Source: Panaeolus papilionaceus
Taxonomy: Eukaryota > Basidiomycota > Agaricomycetes > Agaricales
DNA length: 64,000 bases
Direction: 5' to 3'
Assembly: GCA_015501605.1 (NCBI GenBank)
Contig: JADNRZ010000038.1
Location: 186,001 to 250,000 of the forward strand
The notes under the pieces were generated by a model. That model was not told the DNA's origin, ran no database searches, and saw only the letters and a program-made list of their open reading frames with translations. Each line of letters begins with the position of its first letter. Within the stretch, counting starts at the first letter, position 1. The position numbers and the translations under genes were made by a program. Positions 53,794-64,000 of the stretch are shown here, piece by piece.

Positions 53794-55411
53794 TTCTGGT
53801 CACGACTCATTTTTTTAAATGTACGGCACTCGAGCACGTGCACTGCTATGAAAGATCGGAAAAACCCGAAGTGCTTTCCATGAGGTGGTCTCCCGCGTTG
53901 TCAAGAGATAATTATCACGAAATCGCAACTGAGAGTATTTGCGCAGTAGAAAGGGATTCATAGAATACGGACGTCACCCTCAACACCAATTCCGTCCCCA
54001 GACTGTTCGCGCTTCAGTAATATTAGGCCATGGTTTTTCCACAAGACTTCCATTTTTCATCATCGGTGTTGCTTTCGCGCCGTAGCTTGCCAATAAAGTC
54101 GACTATGTGAGCCTTGTGCGCCTTGTCAAGACTGGGAAATTCCTGTCAACCGGCGATATCATTTTGCTGCCGGCAAGTCAGTCAAAATAGGCGCCTCCGT
54201 CAACCTTTGGTTGAACATGTATGAGTAGGGAATACCTCGTCAGCTGGTGGATACATAAATATACATTCTTAGATGTATTTTGACTGAACTTGCCCATTCG
54301 AGATTTTTCAATCCCCACTTCCTCTTCTCTTCTCTTGTACTATAGAACCGGGGCGATTACTAATAGACGCCAATGCATTGGTTATTGTCGTGAAGCCCCC
54401 GGTGACAACGGCGAAACTTCAAGAATTCCGTGGGGTGACAGAAAGTTATTCTCCGTGTTATAAAGTGAGAAGATGAAATACAACTGCTCCACTTTATAGC
54501 ACTGTCAAGATATGTTTTTCTTGGATCAAGTCAAGCGCACCTAGAAATAGCACCTTTGGCAAAGCGGGCCACGCTGCACCCACGCTGATTGGATGGCTTT
54601 CTCTCCCTTATCAGTGAAATGCATTCTTCCACAGCAATTCTTATGTGTCCGTGGTGTGCTATTCAGTCGTGATTCACGCGGTCTCTGGCGTATGTTTAGA
54701 ATTGAAACAGGTTCTTTCATTTCGGATAAACTACAACTCTACAGCGCAAATGCAGTCCAAACGCCTGGCAGGTCCTCTCTGTCACAAGGTCCCAAGGATC
54801 ACTGCCTCAAACGAGCGTCTGTGCTCCTTTTAGGCCACAAAAATGTTCTCAAGACACGTGTCTTTCATTTACGAAGTGTAGTACACAAACCGGTGTTTTA
54901 GAAACTCTCCGCTCAAAAGCACGAAACAATTGCCTTCCAATCTGTGTCTTTGAATAGATGACCAACCCCCCGATCACAAGTATCCGGTACAATAGAATGT
55001 GTTATTGGGCGCCTTTGAAGTTGGTCAGCAGAGAAATGTAGACTGCGCAGCCATCCGGCAACTGCAACCCCCGAATCCTCGACATGTTCCTGAATTAAAC
55101 TTTCGCTAGCGCACATGCTACCCTTAGCTCGCTGAGATCTCTATGACGAGGCCAAGTATCACACTGTATGTGTACAAATTTTGTGCTAGAAGGGCGTACT
55201 AACACGTACGACGCGACATTTCATTTCGCGCGTACTCGGGGTATTACTGCAAGGATGCAGCAGTGTATAAAAGCTAAGCCATAGATTTCATTCACCCTCA
55301 TCCACTTGTTTTATTCACACCTTGGACACTCTCCTGCGGCCTACTAACAGTCAGTGAGTTTAATATGCCGTGTCTTTGACCACCCTCTGATTTCTCCTCA
55401 GACGACCAACC
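53794..55411. other. Long intergenic region, no supported gene
   Basis: Nothing recognisable. Short open frames at 54.6-54.9 kb lack splice or family support. The last ~200 bp are the promoter and leader of the decarboxylase gene, with a TATAAAAG at about 55,266 and a 5'UTR intron ending at tcctcag (55,401). Confidence 0.45.
55266..55273 (+). promoter_or_regulatory. TATA box of the decarboxylase gene
   Basis: TATAAAAG in gcagtgtataaaagctaag, about 145 bp before the ATG with a leader intron between. Confidence 0.55.
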
Positions 55412-56851
55412 ATGTCTTCCGGCACTATCAATGTATTCTGCGACCGTTCCTACCGCAGAGACGAGAGCCAGAGGATGCTCCGATACACTGGGTTCTTGCC
55501 CAATAACCCTGCAGTTTATTGCGAGTTCTTCCGCAAGAACATCGAGCTCGGCCAGAAGCGTATGCTCGAGCACGCTCCTCATGTTCCCGCCGTTGCAGGA
55601 TTCGAAGCAGCCATCAAGTCCGATCCTGTCATGCTCACTCTGTTCAATGAGGTCTTCATGCAGGCTGCACGTGTTCCTAATATTCCTGCTGTATGTTTTG
55701 ATGGTCAATTCGGATTCGATTCAATGCTAACGCCAAATGTATCTATGTTGATATTACGGATCGAAAATTTCGATCAATTACTCTTCGTTATGGATGGCAT
55801 TGTCTCTCAAGCACCAACATTCTACTATGCCGAGGACGACAAAGGCAACGTAACAGGAGAACCCATCGGTATTCCCATATACCTCCTCTTCGATCTCTTC
55901 AGCAACACCCGCGCCGCCTATGATCTCTTCCGTATGACTGAATTTAACGCTGCGATGAAGAGTTTGCTGGACATATGGGGAGAATACCTCGTCACCAAGG
56001 ACTCTACCAGTGTTCTCCACGATGGCCCCGGTGGCTGGTTTAGCCCACTCGCAATGAGGCTGCTCGATGGTGGTCGTTTAAAGGGTGACTTCAATTCCAC
56101 CTATGCCGTCCCCGATCCAACGAGTGTAACCAGAGGATATATTTCCTGGGACGACTTCTTCACCCGAGAGGTTCAAGCTCATGCCCGTCCGATCATCGCT
56201 GCTGATGACCTCTCTCTCATTCACAACGCTTGCGAGTCAACCGTTTTCCAGATTCAACAGGACGTTAAACTCCATGACCAGTTCTGGCTCAAGTCCCGAC
56301 CCTACTCCCTGTACGACATGCTCGACAAGAATACCGAGGATGCAATCAAGTTCGTCGGGGGTACCGTCTACCAAGCCTCGTTGGGACCCCAGGATTACCA
56401 CCGTTGGCACAGCCCGATCAATGGTACCGTAACTAAAGTAGTTAATGTCCCTGGAACGTATTACGCCGTCATCCCCGATGAAGGGGCTGCAGTTGACGAC
56501 CCGGACCTCAAGCCAAACGACCCTCATGGCGCTCTCTTCCGATCCCAGGGATACCTTACCCTCTCCGCTGCTCGTGCTCTCATCTTCATAGCGTCGCCCA
56601 ACCCCGACATTGGCCTTATGTGCTTCATTGGTATCGGGATGTGTGAGGTTTCGACCTGTCAGATCTTGGTGAAGCCAGGAGACAAGGTCGCCGTTGGTCA
56701 GCAACTGGGCATGTTCCACTTCGGTGGCTCGAGTCACGCCTTGATCTTCGGTCCTCAGGCCAAGGTTACATTTTCAGACATCGTTCAGAAGGACAAACAC
56801 ATTCATGTCAACACCATTTTGGCTCAGGTTCAAGGTGCTAAGAAAGAGTGA
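55412..56851 (+). CDS. PSD/PsiD-like pyruvoyl-dependent decarboxylase
   Basis: 479 residues as an uninterrupted frame. C-terminal features are those of phosphatidylserine-decarboxylase fold enzymes: the DYHRWHSPINGTV motif, and FHFGGSSHALIF near residues 436-445, where cleavage before the Ser would form the pyruvoyl cofactor (LGST in classical PSD). The length, the N-terminal helical domain (FFRKNIELGQKRML) and GGSS resemble fungal aromatic amino-acid decarboxylases of the PsiD type more than mitochondrial PSD; there is no presequence or membrane anchor. The substrate is therefore uncertain: an amino acid is more likely than a phospholipid. Residues encoded at 55,691-55,759 look like an unspliced intron (GTATGT donor, GCTAAC branch site, no AG acceptor). 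No psilocybin-pathway partners are in the window. Confidence 0.8.
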   Translation: MSSGTINVFCDRSYRRDESQRMLRYTGFLPNNPAVYCEFFRKNIELGQKRMLEHAPHVPAVAGFEAAIKSDPVMLTLFNEVFMQAARVPNIPAVCFDGQFGFDSMLTPNVSMLILRIENFDQLLFVMDGIVSQAPTFYYAEDDKGNVTGEPIGIPIYLLFDLFSNTRAAYDLFRMTEFNAAMKSLLDIWGEYLVTKDSTSVLHDGPGGWFSPLAMRLLDGGRLKGDFNSTYAVPDPTSVTRGYISWDDFFTREVQAHARPIIAADDLSLIHNACESTVFQIQQDVKLHDQFWLKSRPYSLYDMLDKNTEDAIKFVGGTVYQASLGPQDYHRWHSPINGTVTKVVNVPGTYYAVIPDEGAAVDDPDLKPNDPHGALFRSQGYLTLSAARALIFIASPNPDIGLMCFIGIGMCEVSTCQILVKPGDKVAVGQQLGMFHFGGSSHALIFGPQAKVTFSDIVQKDKHIHVNTILAQVQGAKKE

Positions 56852-57256
56852 ATAACTTTTGTCGGTTTGTGTACGGCTTCTGACCTACAGGGTCACTCTG
56901 CGATTGAGTACGTATTAGTGAATGAATAGAGTTTCTTTCATCTTCTTCTTCTCTACGGGATAATAGCAAACGACAGTGGATCGATGACTCCCTCATTGCC
57001 ATAAAGGCTGATCCTCAGGAACCACAGTCCGATTTAAATGCATAGTAACAATTATAATGGCTAATCATTGATCACTCAAGATGTTTGATGGTATGTTGAA
57101 TACTCATAAACTGTTCCCGCAATTTGGTTGCAAGTCGCATTCACAATATTACATAAGGATTATTGAATACGTATTCATAGCTTTTTTTATCGTAGGGTCA
57201 AATTGTTCGTCTGGGATCTCCACGCTGTCAGATAGGCTATCCACCAAAACCTATTT
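56852..57256. other. Intergenic, no gene
   Basis: 3' flank of the decarboxylase gene; no coding segment recognised. Confidence 0.4.
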
Positions 57257-57345
57257 AAGGATAACTTTTGCTTCGCCAAATCACTCCAAACAAGGGCAGC
57301 CTCTCCTTCCAAATCACCGAAGGGCTTCTTTCCATTAACCACAAG
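57257..57345 (-). pseudogene. GNAT C-terminal fragment
   Basis: Minus strand reads VNGKKPFGDLEGEAALVWSD, matching the C-terminus of GNAT 1 (VDGKRPFATLEGEAALVWTD). Only about 28 codons remain. Confidence 0.65.
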
Positions 57346-57394
57346 CGGGCAGGTTACTTCCAGTCCTGCAAATTCTCAATCAGGTCAATCAGCC

Positions 57395-57782
57395 ATTCAA
57401 GGAGGGCATTCTCAAGAAACACAACAGTAAGGAGGAGAGAGCTCTTCATGCGTTGTTGGGTGCAACCAAGGAAGGATACGAGGCGAAACAATTGATTTGT
57501 AATTCCATGAAGAAGGGTCTGCGATTGTCCCTAGATGAAAGATGCGACATGACGGTTGCAGGGTGTTCATCGCCGGGCTCGAGAACGGTTTGCCGAGACG
57601 CAGTTGGGTTTATGGAGGCAAACATAATACGATTCAAAGACTTCGAGGTCGAAGGGAAGAAGCCATTCGAGAACTTGGATGGCGAGCTTGTGATGAACTG
57701 GAAGGATTTGAGGGTAGATATTAATAGGGCAATTGAAGGTAGTTACGATGAACAGGTTTTTATTTACATATCATACTTATAG
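57395..57782 (+). pseudogene. GNAT C-terminal half relic
   Basis: Plus strand from about 57,395 carries ALHALLGATKEGYEAKQLIC, CDMTVAGCSSPGSRTVCRDA and FKDFEVEGKKPFENLDGELV, the second half of the GNAT family, closest to GNAT 2. The N-terminal half is absent and the end runs past the normal stop. It lies tail-to-tail-like next to the minus-strand fragment. Confidence 0.65.
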
Positions 57783-58188
57783 GATGTATCCACTGCGTCC
57801 TTAGAGCGGGTCAGTCGCTTCTGAGACACTTTGCTTATGGTAAACAGCACCCGTCACTGTATCTTGCGGGGTTACTTAGCCGCATCGAAGGTTCCTTGTA
57901 GCGGACCCTGTGCCTCGTTCAGCACTAAGGACACACGATACTTATCATGAGCCTGGAGGATCTGTCAATGTCAGCGACATGACAGCGAGATAAAAATCTA
58001 ATTATCTACCGGCGAATGTGATTTCCGATGACAATTGTGGTAAGAGAAGATAAAAACATACCCCTCCCCGGAGAATTACATGAATTGATTATTGAAGCAT
58101 ATCACAAAGTTCTATTTTTTTCCCGTCATACCGACACAATCACCTCCAACATACAGTATATACCTTCCTTCTGACCTTTTTTGAGTCG
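57783..58188. other. Intergenic, no gene
   Basis: Promoter side of GNAT 3; nothing else seen. Confidence 0.4.
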
Positions 58189-58863
58189 ATGTCTACCAAA
58201 TTTGTCTTCCGCTGCGCAACCAAAGCCGACCTCCCAACTATTCGACAGTTATGCATCGATGGAGTGATCCGTAGAGAGCCCACATGCAGTTATTTGGGCT
58301 TGTCGTCCGAAACGTTTATCACCCTATACGACGAGCTCATGCGCCAAATCAACTTCAAGGTGTCGATTGTTGCGGAAGAAATCACGCCCCGCTTCCCACA
58401 AGGTCGTGTCGTAGGCTGTATGATGGCCACACCATTCGACGCACCGATCGAGGAGAAGAACATAGACCCAAGATGTGCCCCAGTTATGGAGATCTTGCAT
58501 TCGTTGGAGGTGTGGTTCCAGGAAAACGTTCTGCGCGAAGCGGGCGTCCCAGCTAGTCGGGTTCTGAATGCGGTACTGGCTGCGACTGAAGAAGGATACA
58601 CAGGGCGAGGGCTACTGAATACCATGATCCAACACTGGAATAAATGCGCTCTGGAGGATGAAAAGTGGGATATGACTATCGCAGAGTGCACTTCCCAATT
58701 CTCACGAAAAGGCGGTGTTTCGATGGGATGGAAGGAAGGAAAGGTGATAGTATACAAGGACTTTTCTATAGACGGAGATAGGCCGTTTGCGGGACTTGAT
58801 GGCGAAGCAGCCCTCCTATATCGTGATTTGAGGCCATTGAAAGCACCAAAAGCTCGTCTTTAA
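58189..58863 (+). CDS. GNAT-like acyltransferase 3
   Basis: Single exon, 224 residues, intact. FVFRCATKADLPTIRQLCID opens the fold; RVLNAVLAATEEGYTGRGLL supplies an acetyl-CoA loop (GYTGRGLL, the best match in the window to the GNAT Q/R-x-x-G-x-G/A motif); DMTIAECTSQFSRKGGVSMG and FSIDGDRPFAGLDGEAALLY complete the family C-terminus. Probably soluble; substrate unknown. Confidence 0.78.
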   Translation: MSTKFVFRCATKADLPTIRQLCIDGVIRREPTCSYLGLSSETFITLYDELMRQINFKVSIVAEEITPRFPQGRVVGCMMATPFDAPIEEKNIDPRCAPVMEILHSLEVWFQENVLREAGVPASRVLNAVLAATEEGYTGRGLLNTMIQHWNKCALEDEKWDMTIAECTSQFSRKGGVSMGWKEGKVIVYKDFSIDGDRPFAGLDGEAALLYRDLRPLKAPKARL

Positions 58864-58920
58864 ATTTACCTTTGATAACACTACATGCATTGTAAACACA
58901 CATAGCCAATCACATCCAGA

Positions 58921-59575
58921 TCACACTTCGGACTCTATTAGCTGCTTGCAATTGTGCACCAACGTAGCTTCTCCCTCCAGATTTTGGAAAGGCCTCCCCC
59001 CATTTCTCTCGAAGGTGTTGTACGAAACCACCTTTCCCTCGTTCTACCCCAGCTTATCCTTCAGAAGATGTTGACTAATAGGATTGGTGCACTCAGCTAC
59101 GCCCATGTCCCAAAGACCATTCGTCCATCAGACCACAAAGAAGCCCTTGCCCCTGGAATTCCTCTCGTGTAGCGCCCATAGCCAGATGTAACACCCGGCT
59201 TTCTGAGATGGATTTCGGGACGAGTGCGTCATACTTGAAGGAGGATTCGAGCTCAAGAATGAGGTCAAGGATAGGCAGGGTAGTTTTGTCAAGTTTTGTC
59301 TCGTCGATTGCGGCATCTAAAGGTGTCGTTATGAAGCATGCAGGAAGGTCATTGTCAATCGTACTTTCGTTCATGACTAGGTTCGCCTGAGCGACGATGG
59401 GTGTTTTGTAATCTATGTTGGGAGAAAGAAGGTCGAACATCCAACGAAAGCTGCTCTCGGAGAGTCCGACATATCTCGATAAAGGCTCATTGTAAGTAAA
59501 CACATTTATGAGCAGAGGACGTGACCTCAAAAGGTCGGAGGGTTTTAGTGAACGCAACAGAAATTTACTGTTCAT
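58921..59575 (-). pseudogene. GNAT-like pseudogene 4
   Basis: The minus strand from MNSKFLLRSLKPSDLLRSRP through SRVLHLAMGATREEFQGQGLL keeps the family. A frameshift near 59,100 then moves the C-terminus (MGVAECTNPISQHLLKD) to another frame, which also has a TAG before NEGKVVSYNTFERNGGRPFQ. Ends near 58,921. Confidence 0.7.
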
Positions 59576-60323
59576 AAGAAGTGTGATAGACGAGTTGTGG
59601 GTTTGAAAAAGGCGGTAATGTGGCATGGATATCAAGTAGTGCCAGTGAACGCGAAATGTTTGTGACAGCTGGAGCTCAACATATAAACCGAGCATGCATT
59701 GGGCCGCAGCTCCTGGTATGACTAACTGAGGTAGCACAACATTGGGAACATTTTGTAGACGCTGCCAGACATTGTGAGAATCAGAGAGGTGGAACCATGA
59801 ATTCGTGCGTCCCTAAAGTCAGAGTTTGCCAGTGAGGTGAAGCGTCGTGCAGCTGCCTGGCCATGAGCTCCATCAACTTTAAACCAGTCTGTGTAATGCC
59901 AAAAGAGAACGACAAAATCAAGTATTTTTGCCCTTCTTTGTTGCCTCTTGAAGTGCGAGTTGGTTTGGAGTGGCTGATGGACAAGTTTGCATTGTTTGGC
60001 ATCGGAAACCAAAGTCAATACACTCGGAAGAAACCGAGCCTATCATTAGGTGATTGGAACTTGTCGAAGTCTTTGCACCAGCTGCCAACCAGACCTGGGT
60101 AACATTCCGATTGAAACTAGGAGTAATGACTAGAGGGAGCACGCTTCTGCTAATTCATTGTCCGTCATACTTTTACCGTCTGTCATGTCCTAATTATAAA
60201 GTAAGAGGAGTCGGAAACAAGCGATGGCTGGCAGGATATGCATAAGAGGACGCATCCGCAGTCAGGTTGGATTGTTCTCGCCCACTCATACGCATTCGCC
60301 TTTCATCAGATTATTACACAGAT
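59576..60323. other. Intergenic, no supported gene
   Basis: A minus-strand open stretch at 59.74-60.0 kb (FVVLFWHYTDWFKVDG) has no family I recognise; treated as unassigned. Confidence 0.4.
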
Positions 60324-61415
60324 ATGACATCAAAAACGGTGAAACCCGTTCTCGTTATTGCAGGTGAGCCAACGTATTAGTGGTTTCGACTGTGTTCATA
60401 ATGGCTTGCTTGCAGGACTTGGCGATGGCTCGGGCACAGGAGGCTCTACAGCGTAAGCAGAACTTGCTTTGAACGTGATTTCAATCATTGATAAATTTTA
60501 AATTCAGACGTATCTTCGCGAAAGAGGGATATACCGTTGCTCTCGTATCTCGTGGTAGCACCACTCCTGGAACTGCAAGCACACCTTCGAAGCTAGCTGA
60601 CCAAATCATTGCATCTGGTGGCAATGCTGCAGCCTTCCCAATAGCATCTTACACACCCGACAACATTGCGGAGGCATGGAAAACTATCCACGCACAATTC
60701 CCGTCACCCGAATAATCCATTCGTGTTTCGGTCTCCAACGCTGGTGATCCCGTTTTCAAATCATTCTTGGACATTACGCAGGACGAAATGAACAAAAGCT
60801 TCGAAACCAGCGTTGAAGGTGCCTTCGAGTTCGCTCGTGAAGCAATCACAGCCTTCAAGGCAAACAGTCTGGAGGAACCCATTGGAAAACGCGGGACCCT
60901 GATCATCACTGGTGCACGTGCAACCGCGAGCATCAGAGGAAATGTGTTCACGAGTTTGTTCTCCTCAACCAAATTCGCTATGAGGGCGCTATCGCAGAGC
61001 TTGGCAACAGAGTTTGGAAAGGAAAACATTCATGTTGCTCATGTGTGTTGTTTTAGTTCTTTTTTCTGTGCGTAGAGCTGGAGTTGAACAGTTTAAAGGC
61101 TATCATTGATGGGCGCATCCTCATGAATCGTCAAAGGGAGAGACAAAGCGAGGAGTGGGCAAACAATGAAGACGGCAGATTGTTGCCGGATAGCATCGCA
61201 AAGGTCAGCAGCCTATCTCAACCCTTGATATTATGCGTGCTTACAGACACTGCCGTACAGTCCTATCTCTATCTTGTCAACCAGGACAGATCATCTTGGA
61301 CTTGGGAAATCGATCGTAAGTTGGAGCATTTGTGCCATTGATCCCTTCGAATACTGATATACGCCCTGTTACAGTTCGCCCTGCGCATCAAGAGTGGAGT
61401 GACTACACTAAATAA
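60324..61415 (+). pseudogene. Short-chain dehydrogenase with one in-frame stop
   Basis: Exons start 60,324 (MTSKTVKPVLVIA), then GLGDGSGTGGSTA (nucleotide-binding loop), then the exon from about 60,511 with IFAKEGYTVALVSRG. A TAA at 60,713-60,715 interrupts between HAQFPSPE and SIRVSVSNAGDPVF. The rest is intact: TLIITGARATASIRGN, FSSTKFAMRALSQSLATEFG (S-x-x-K-F helix), then introns and IIDGRILMNRQRERQ, PDSIAK, SYLYLVNQDRSSWTWEID, LRPAHQEWSDYTK. Apart from the stop it would be about 260 residues, normal for an SDR. The catalytic Tyr of the usual YxxxK is replaced by Phe-containing FSSTKF, also seen in some related fungal SDRs, so activity was already doubtful. Confidence 0.72.
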
Positions 61416-62185
61416 AAGACTACAGTCATGAGTCCTGTATGTTGTGTGAAAGTGTATTTTACATGATAAATTTGAACAATTGTAGCAGCTGCGGCACACC
61501 AGTATAGACGCAGGGGTGAAGTCTGGGAATTTTTTCAGCATTATTTTTCTCATATTAGTCGCCCGTGATGACGCTGTGACGGTTGCAGACGTTCCGAGAT
61601 ACTTTAGGCGATGGCAGCATGGGAGACATCAATGTAAGTTTAAATTACTCATCTGTGTCGTGACAATCGTCCTTGATACCTCCACTAGGGGTTCGGATTG
61701 CATCTTAAAATTCGATAAGGTACTCAGAGGCCAGGTTTGCAACGCTCGATAGCACTCAGTGATGCATTATCTTTACTAACGTTTAATATGATGTCATGCT
61801 TGACTCAGAGGTAAAGTGGAGACGGAAACAGGGTCAGGAGGAACGAAACGATTGAATCTGTGTCGGATGTTCCCGAACCCACATATCGTGGATGTGCATA
61901 CGCGTCGTCTCGGCTCCTTCAAGAAGCAAGGCACACCTCCAACGTCTTGCTCACACCAATTTGATTCCTGCACCCAAACCTACCTACGTCGGTTATAATT
62001 CGTTCCGCGATTTATCAGCAGTTTGTAACCAGCTCTTTTCTGAATTGACATGAAGTATACTTATAAATACGGTGCCCTTGACCAACAAAAATTTCTAAAA
62101 TCTTCTTCAGTCATCTTCAAACCCTCAACTACACTCCCCAACTACCGCCTTGAAATTCGTAATCTCAGCACCATCATCTGCACCC
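61416..62185. other. Intergenic, no gene
   Basis: No supported coding region between the two SDR genes; the end contains the promoter of the second. Confidence 0.45.
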
Positions 62186-63486
62186 ATGAAATTCACCATC
62201 TGGAAGTTCCTCCACGACCAGCTATCAGTGGTACCGCCAGTCACCCGAGATGACCTTTCTGGCAAGACTGTCGCCGTGATCGGTGCCAATGGGGGCATTG
62301 GATTCGAGGCTGCTAAGCATTTTGCTGAAATGAATCCTGGGAAGTTGATCTTGGGATGTCGGGATAGGAAGAGGGGAGAGGACGCGCTTGAAAGTAAGTC
62401 ATATTTAGTGCTCATGCTTTCAAGGCGCCATTGCCTTGTGGCACTGTTATTGACGATATGGGTTATTTTGATAGGTATCAAGCAGGCTACCGGGCTGAAA
62501 ACAGGAGAGGTTTGGTTGATTGATCTGAAGAGCTTTGCTTCAGTCAATGCGTTCGCTGAGAGGTTTGACAAGGAAGATGAGAGGCTTGATATTTTGGTTG
62601 CGAACGCTGCCATCTTAGCGTCGAAGGATATTGTCACCACTTCGGATGGATGGGAAGAGACGTGTGTATATTTGTCGGTTGAGGTTTACTTCTATGGGTT
62701 ACTGACTCCGTTTTTCTGCTAAATTCAGCTTCCAAGTCAATAACATGTCCACGAACCTTGTTTCATTACTCCTTGTGCCTCGTTTGCTTCATACTGCTAA
62801 CAAGTACAACACTGTTCCACGCCTAGTTGTCGTCGCCAGTGAAGTACACCATTTTACCAACCTATCTGAGAGGGTTATCAACGCGAAGAAACCCTTCGAG
62901 GCTTTTGGTAAGGCCTCGCTGTGCGTTCCAGCAGATTTCAAAGGGGACCAGCGTTACTTCGATACCAAGCGTAAGTACTTGTTTATTCCCCTGTCAAATA
63001 CCGTCGGCTGATGCATCGCAGTTCTGAGTGTCTTTTTTGTTCGAGCGCTAAACGAGAGGCTTCAAGGTCAACCGCTCATCATCAACACCGTCAACCCAGG
63101 TTTCTGCTTATCCAACATCCGCAACGGGTTCACTGGGCTCCGCGCACTCTTTGACAAGATTATGGAGGCGCTGGTTGCGCGAACTGCTGAACAAGGCAGT
63201 CGGCAGTTGATCTGGGCTGCGTTGGCTGGAAAGACGGAGGCAGATTTGGAGCAAATGAGGGGCGCATATGTCAGTGCGATTGCTGTGGAGGAGCCGAGTG
63301 ACTTTGTGATTAGTCCTGAGGGAAAGGCATTCCAGGATAGATTATGGGTGCGTTGTTTTGTTTCTTCTCGGTGCACCTGGGTTTAATGAACTGGAACAGG
63401 ATGACATGTTGGTGGAGTTGTACTCTGTCAACCCGAAGATCCAAGATATCACGGCCTCTTATTTCAAGAACTCGAAAGCGGTCTGA
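62186..63486 (+). CDS. Short-chain dehydrogenase/reductase (retinol dehydrogenase-like)
   Basis: Exons from 62,186 (MKFTIWKFLHDQLSVVPPVT). The NAD(P)-binding motif is AVIGANGGIGFEAAKHF; LDILVANAAI corresponds to the NNAG strand; VVVASEVHHF holds the catalytic Ser; RYFDTKLLSVFFV supplies YxxxK, completed across an intron near 62,970. The C-terminal part has NTVNPGFCLSNI and a substrate lobe, ending KNSKAV at the TGA 63,484-63,486. Introns near 62,394, 62,661, 62,970 and 63,350 are GT-AG. Typical of the fungal RDH-like SDRs acting on steroid, retinoid or xenobiotic carbonyls; exact substrate unknown. Confidence 0.85.
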
Positions 63487-64000
63487 CGATTCTATTTTTG
63501 CTACAACGTTATTTTGGACTATTTCTGAATTAGTACCCTTCTACTTGTATATATAGGGCGTTGGAATCAATTTCATGTCAAGCGTGGATATAATGGCATT
63601 CTGAAATAGAAAACAAGGGCGGAGATGCTTGAGCGGACGATTAAACAAGTGCATAATAAACACACATAAGTACATTCATTCCGTTTGTTTAAAATCCTCA
63701 CGAATAACAAGAGACACCGATACGGCAATCCTTGATGAAAGGGCCATCTAAATCCCTTGGACATGGTAAAATTCCCAACAGAGTCTGGCGAGCCTCGAGG
63801 CAGAACACGAGGCTGCAGGAGTGATTTAGATTATCCATATCCATCCTAAGCGACTATATGGTCCTAAAACACGAGTATGAGCGCCCAAATTATTATTAAA
63901 AATAGTCATTTGAGCTGTATGAGGTGTAGAGACGAGGGAGGTAGGCGTCGAGATAACCCCGGATGGGAGAAGGAGCTTGCAAGGATGGGAACGAGGTCAC
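63487..64000. other. 3' flank, no gene seen
   Basis: Non-coding to the window edge. Confidence 0.4.

Noticed and set aside
55412..63486. A psilocybin-type biosynthetic cluster around the PsiD-like gene
   Set aside because: No kinase, N-methyltransferase, P450 or transporter gene is present nearby; only GNATs and SDRs.
1..64000. CRISPR arrays, rRNA or tRNA genes
   Set aside because: No regularly spaced direct repeats and no tRNA or rRNA signature were found by eye; a covariance-model scan would settle tRNAs.

Overview
The window is nuclear DNA of a filamentous basidiomycete, most likely an Agaricomycete. Evidence: genes carry many 50-70 nt GT-AG introns, and the gene families (7TM-ankyrin proteins, a Tnp2/Plavaka-type CACTA transposase, a MULE-like transposase with GCM1-type finger, a PsiD-like decarboxylase) are typical of that class. 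There is no prokaryotic signal, and I saw no rRNA, tRNA or CRISPR array. Species cannot be named from sequence alone.

Layout. 0-2.4 kb: a truncated SDR relic and an intact P-loop GTPase gene. 3-14.5 kb: a nested duplication zone with two genes for tiny secreted six-cysteine peptides (plus a relic third), two 7TM-ankyrin genes on the minus strand, and one full mitochondrial cyclophilin gene plus a cyclophilin fragment. The unit (peptide gene, ankyrin gene, cyclophilin 3' end) was duplicated in tandem and the junction is readable near 9.63 kb.

15.3-41.2 kb: an array of six copies of a small orphan protein family (about 135-180 aa, motif GRPxET and C-terminal PAWY). It is split by a complete 16.57 kb CACTA/Plavaka-class element (16,789-33,356). 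That element has CAC(C/T)G-starting terminal inverted repeats and an AGT target duplication, and it sits in the last codons of one copy. Inside it are a minus-strand transposase gene, itself broken by a 1.35 kb inverted-repeat element, and several accessory genes of unknown function. A candidate PD-(D/E)XK nuclease gene lies between later orphan copies.

41.2-48.1 kb: a hairpin MITE, farnesyl diphosphate synthase, two GNAT-like acetyltransferases, and a 1.44 kb element with a 9-bp target duplication that landed at the start codon of a small ORF. 48.6-53.8 kb: a MULE-like transposase gene with one apparent frameshift, flanked by GTGGAA-repeat inverted termini, and a likely related small element. 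55-64 kb: a PSD/PsiD-like decarboxylase, further GNAT genes and relics, an SDR gene with one in-frame stop, and an intact second SDR.

Functionally, the right end is a metabolism-flavoured neighbourhood (prenyl synthase, acyltransferases, decarboxylase, reductases), but co-function is inference only. The left and centre are dominated by recent local duplication and transposon insertion. Exon boundaries given are read by eye from splice signals, reading-frame continuity and comparison between paralogues in the window.
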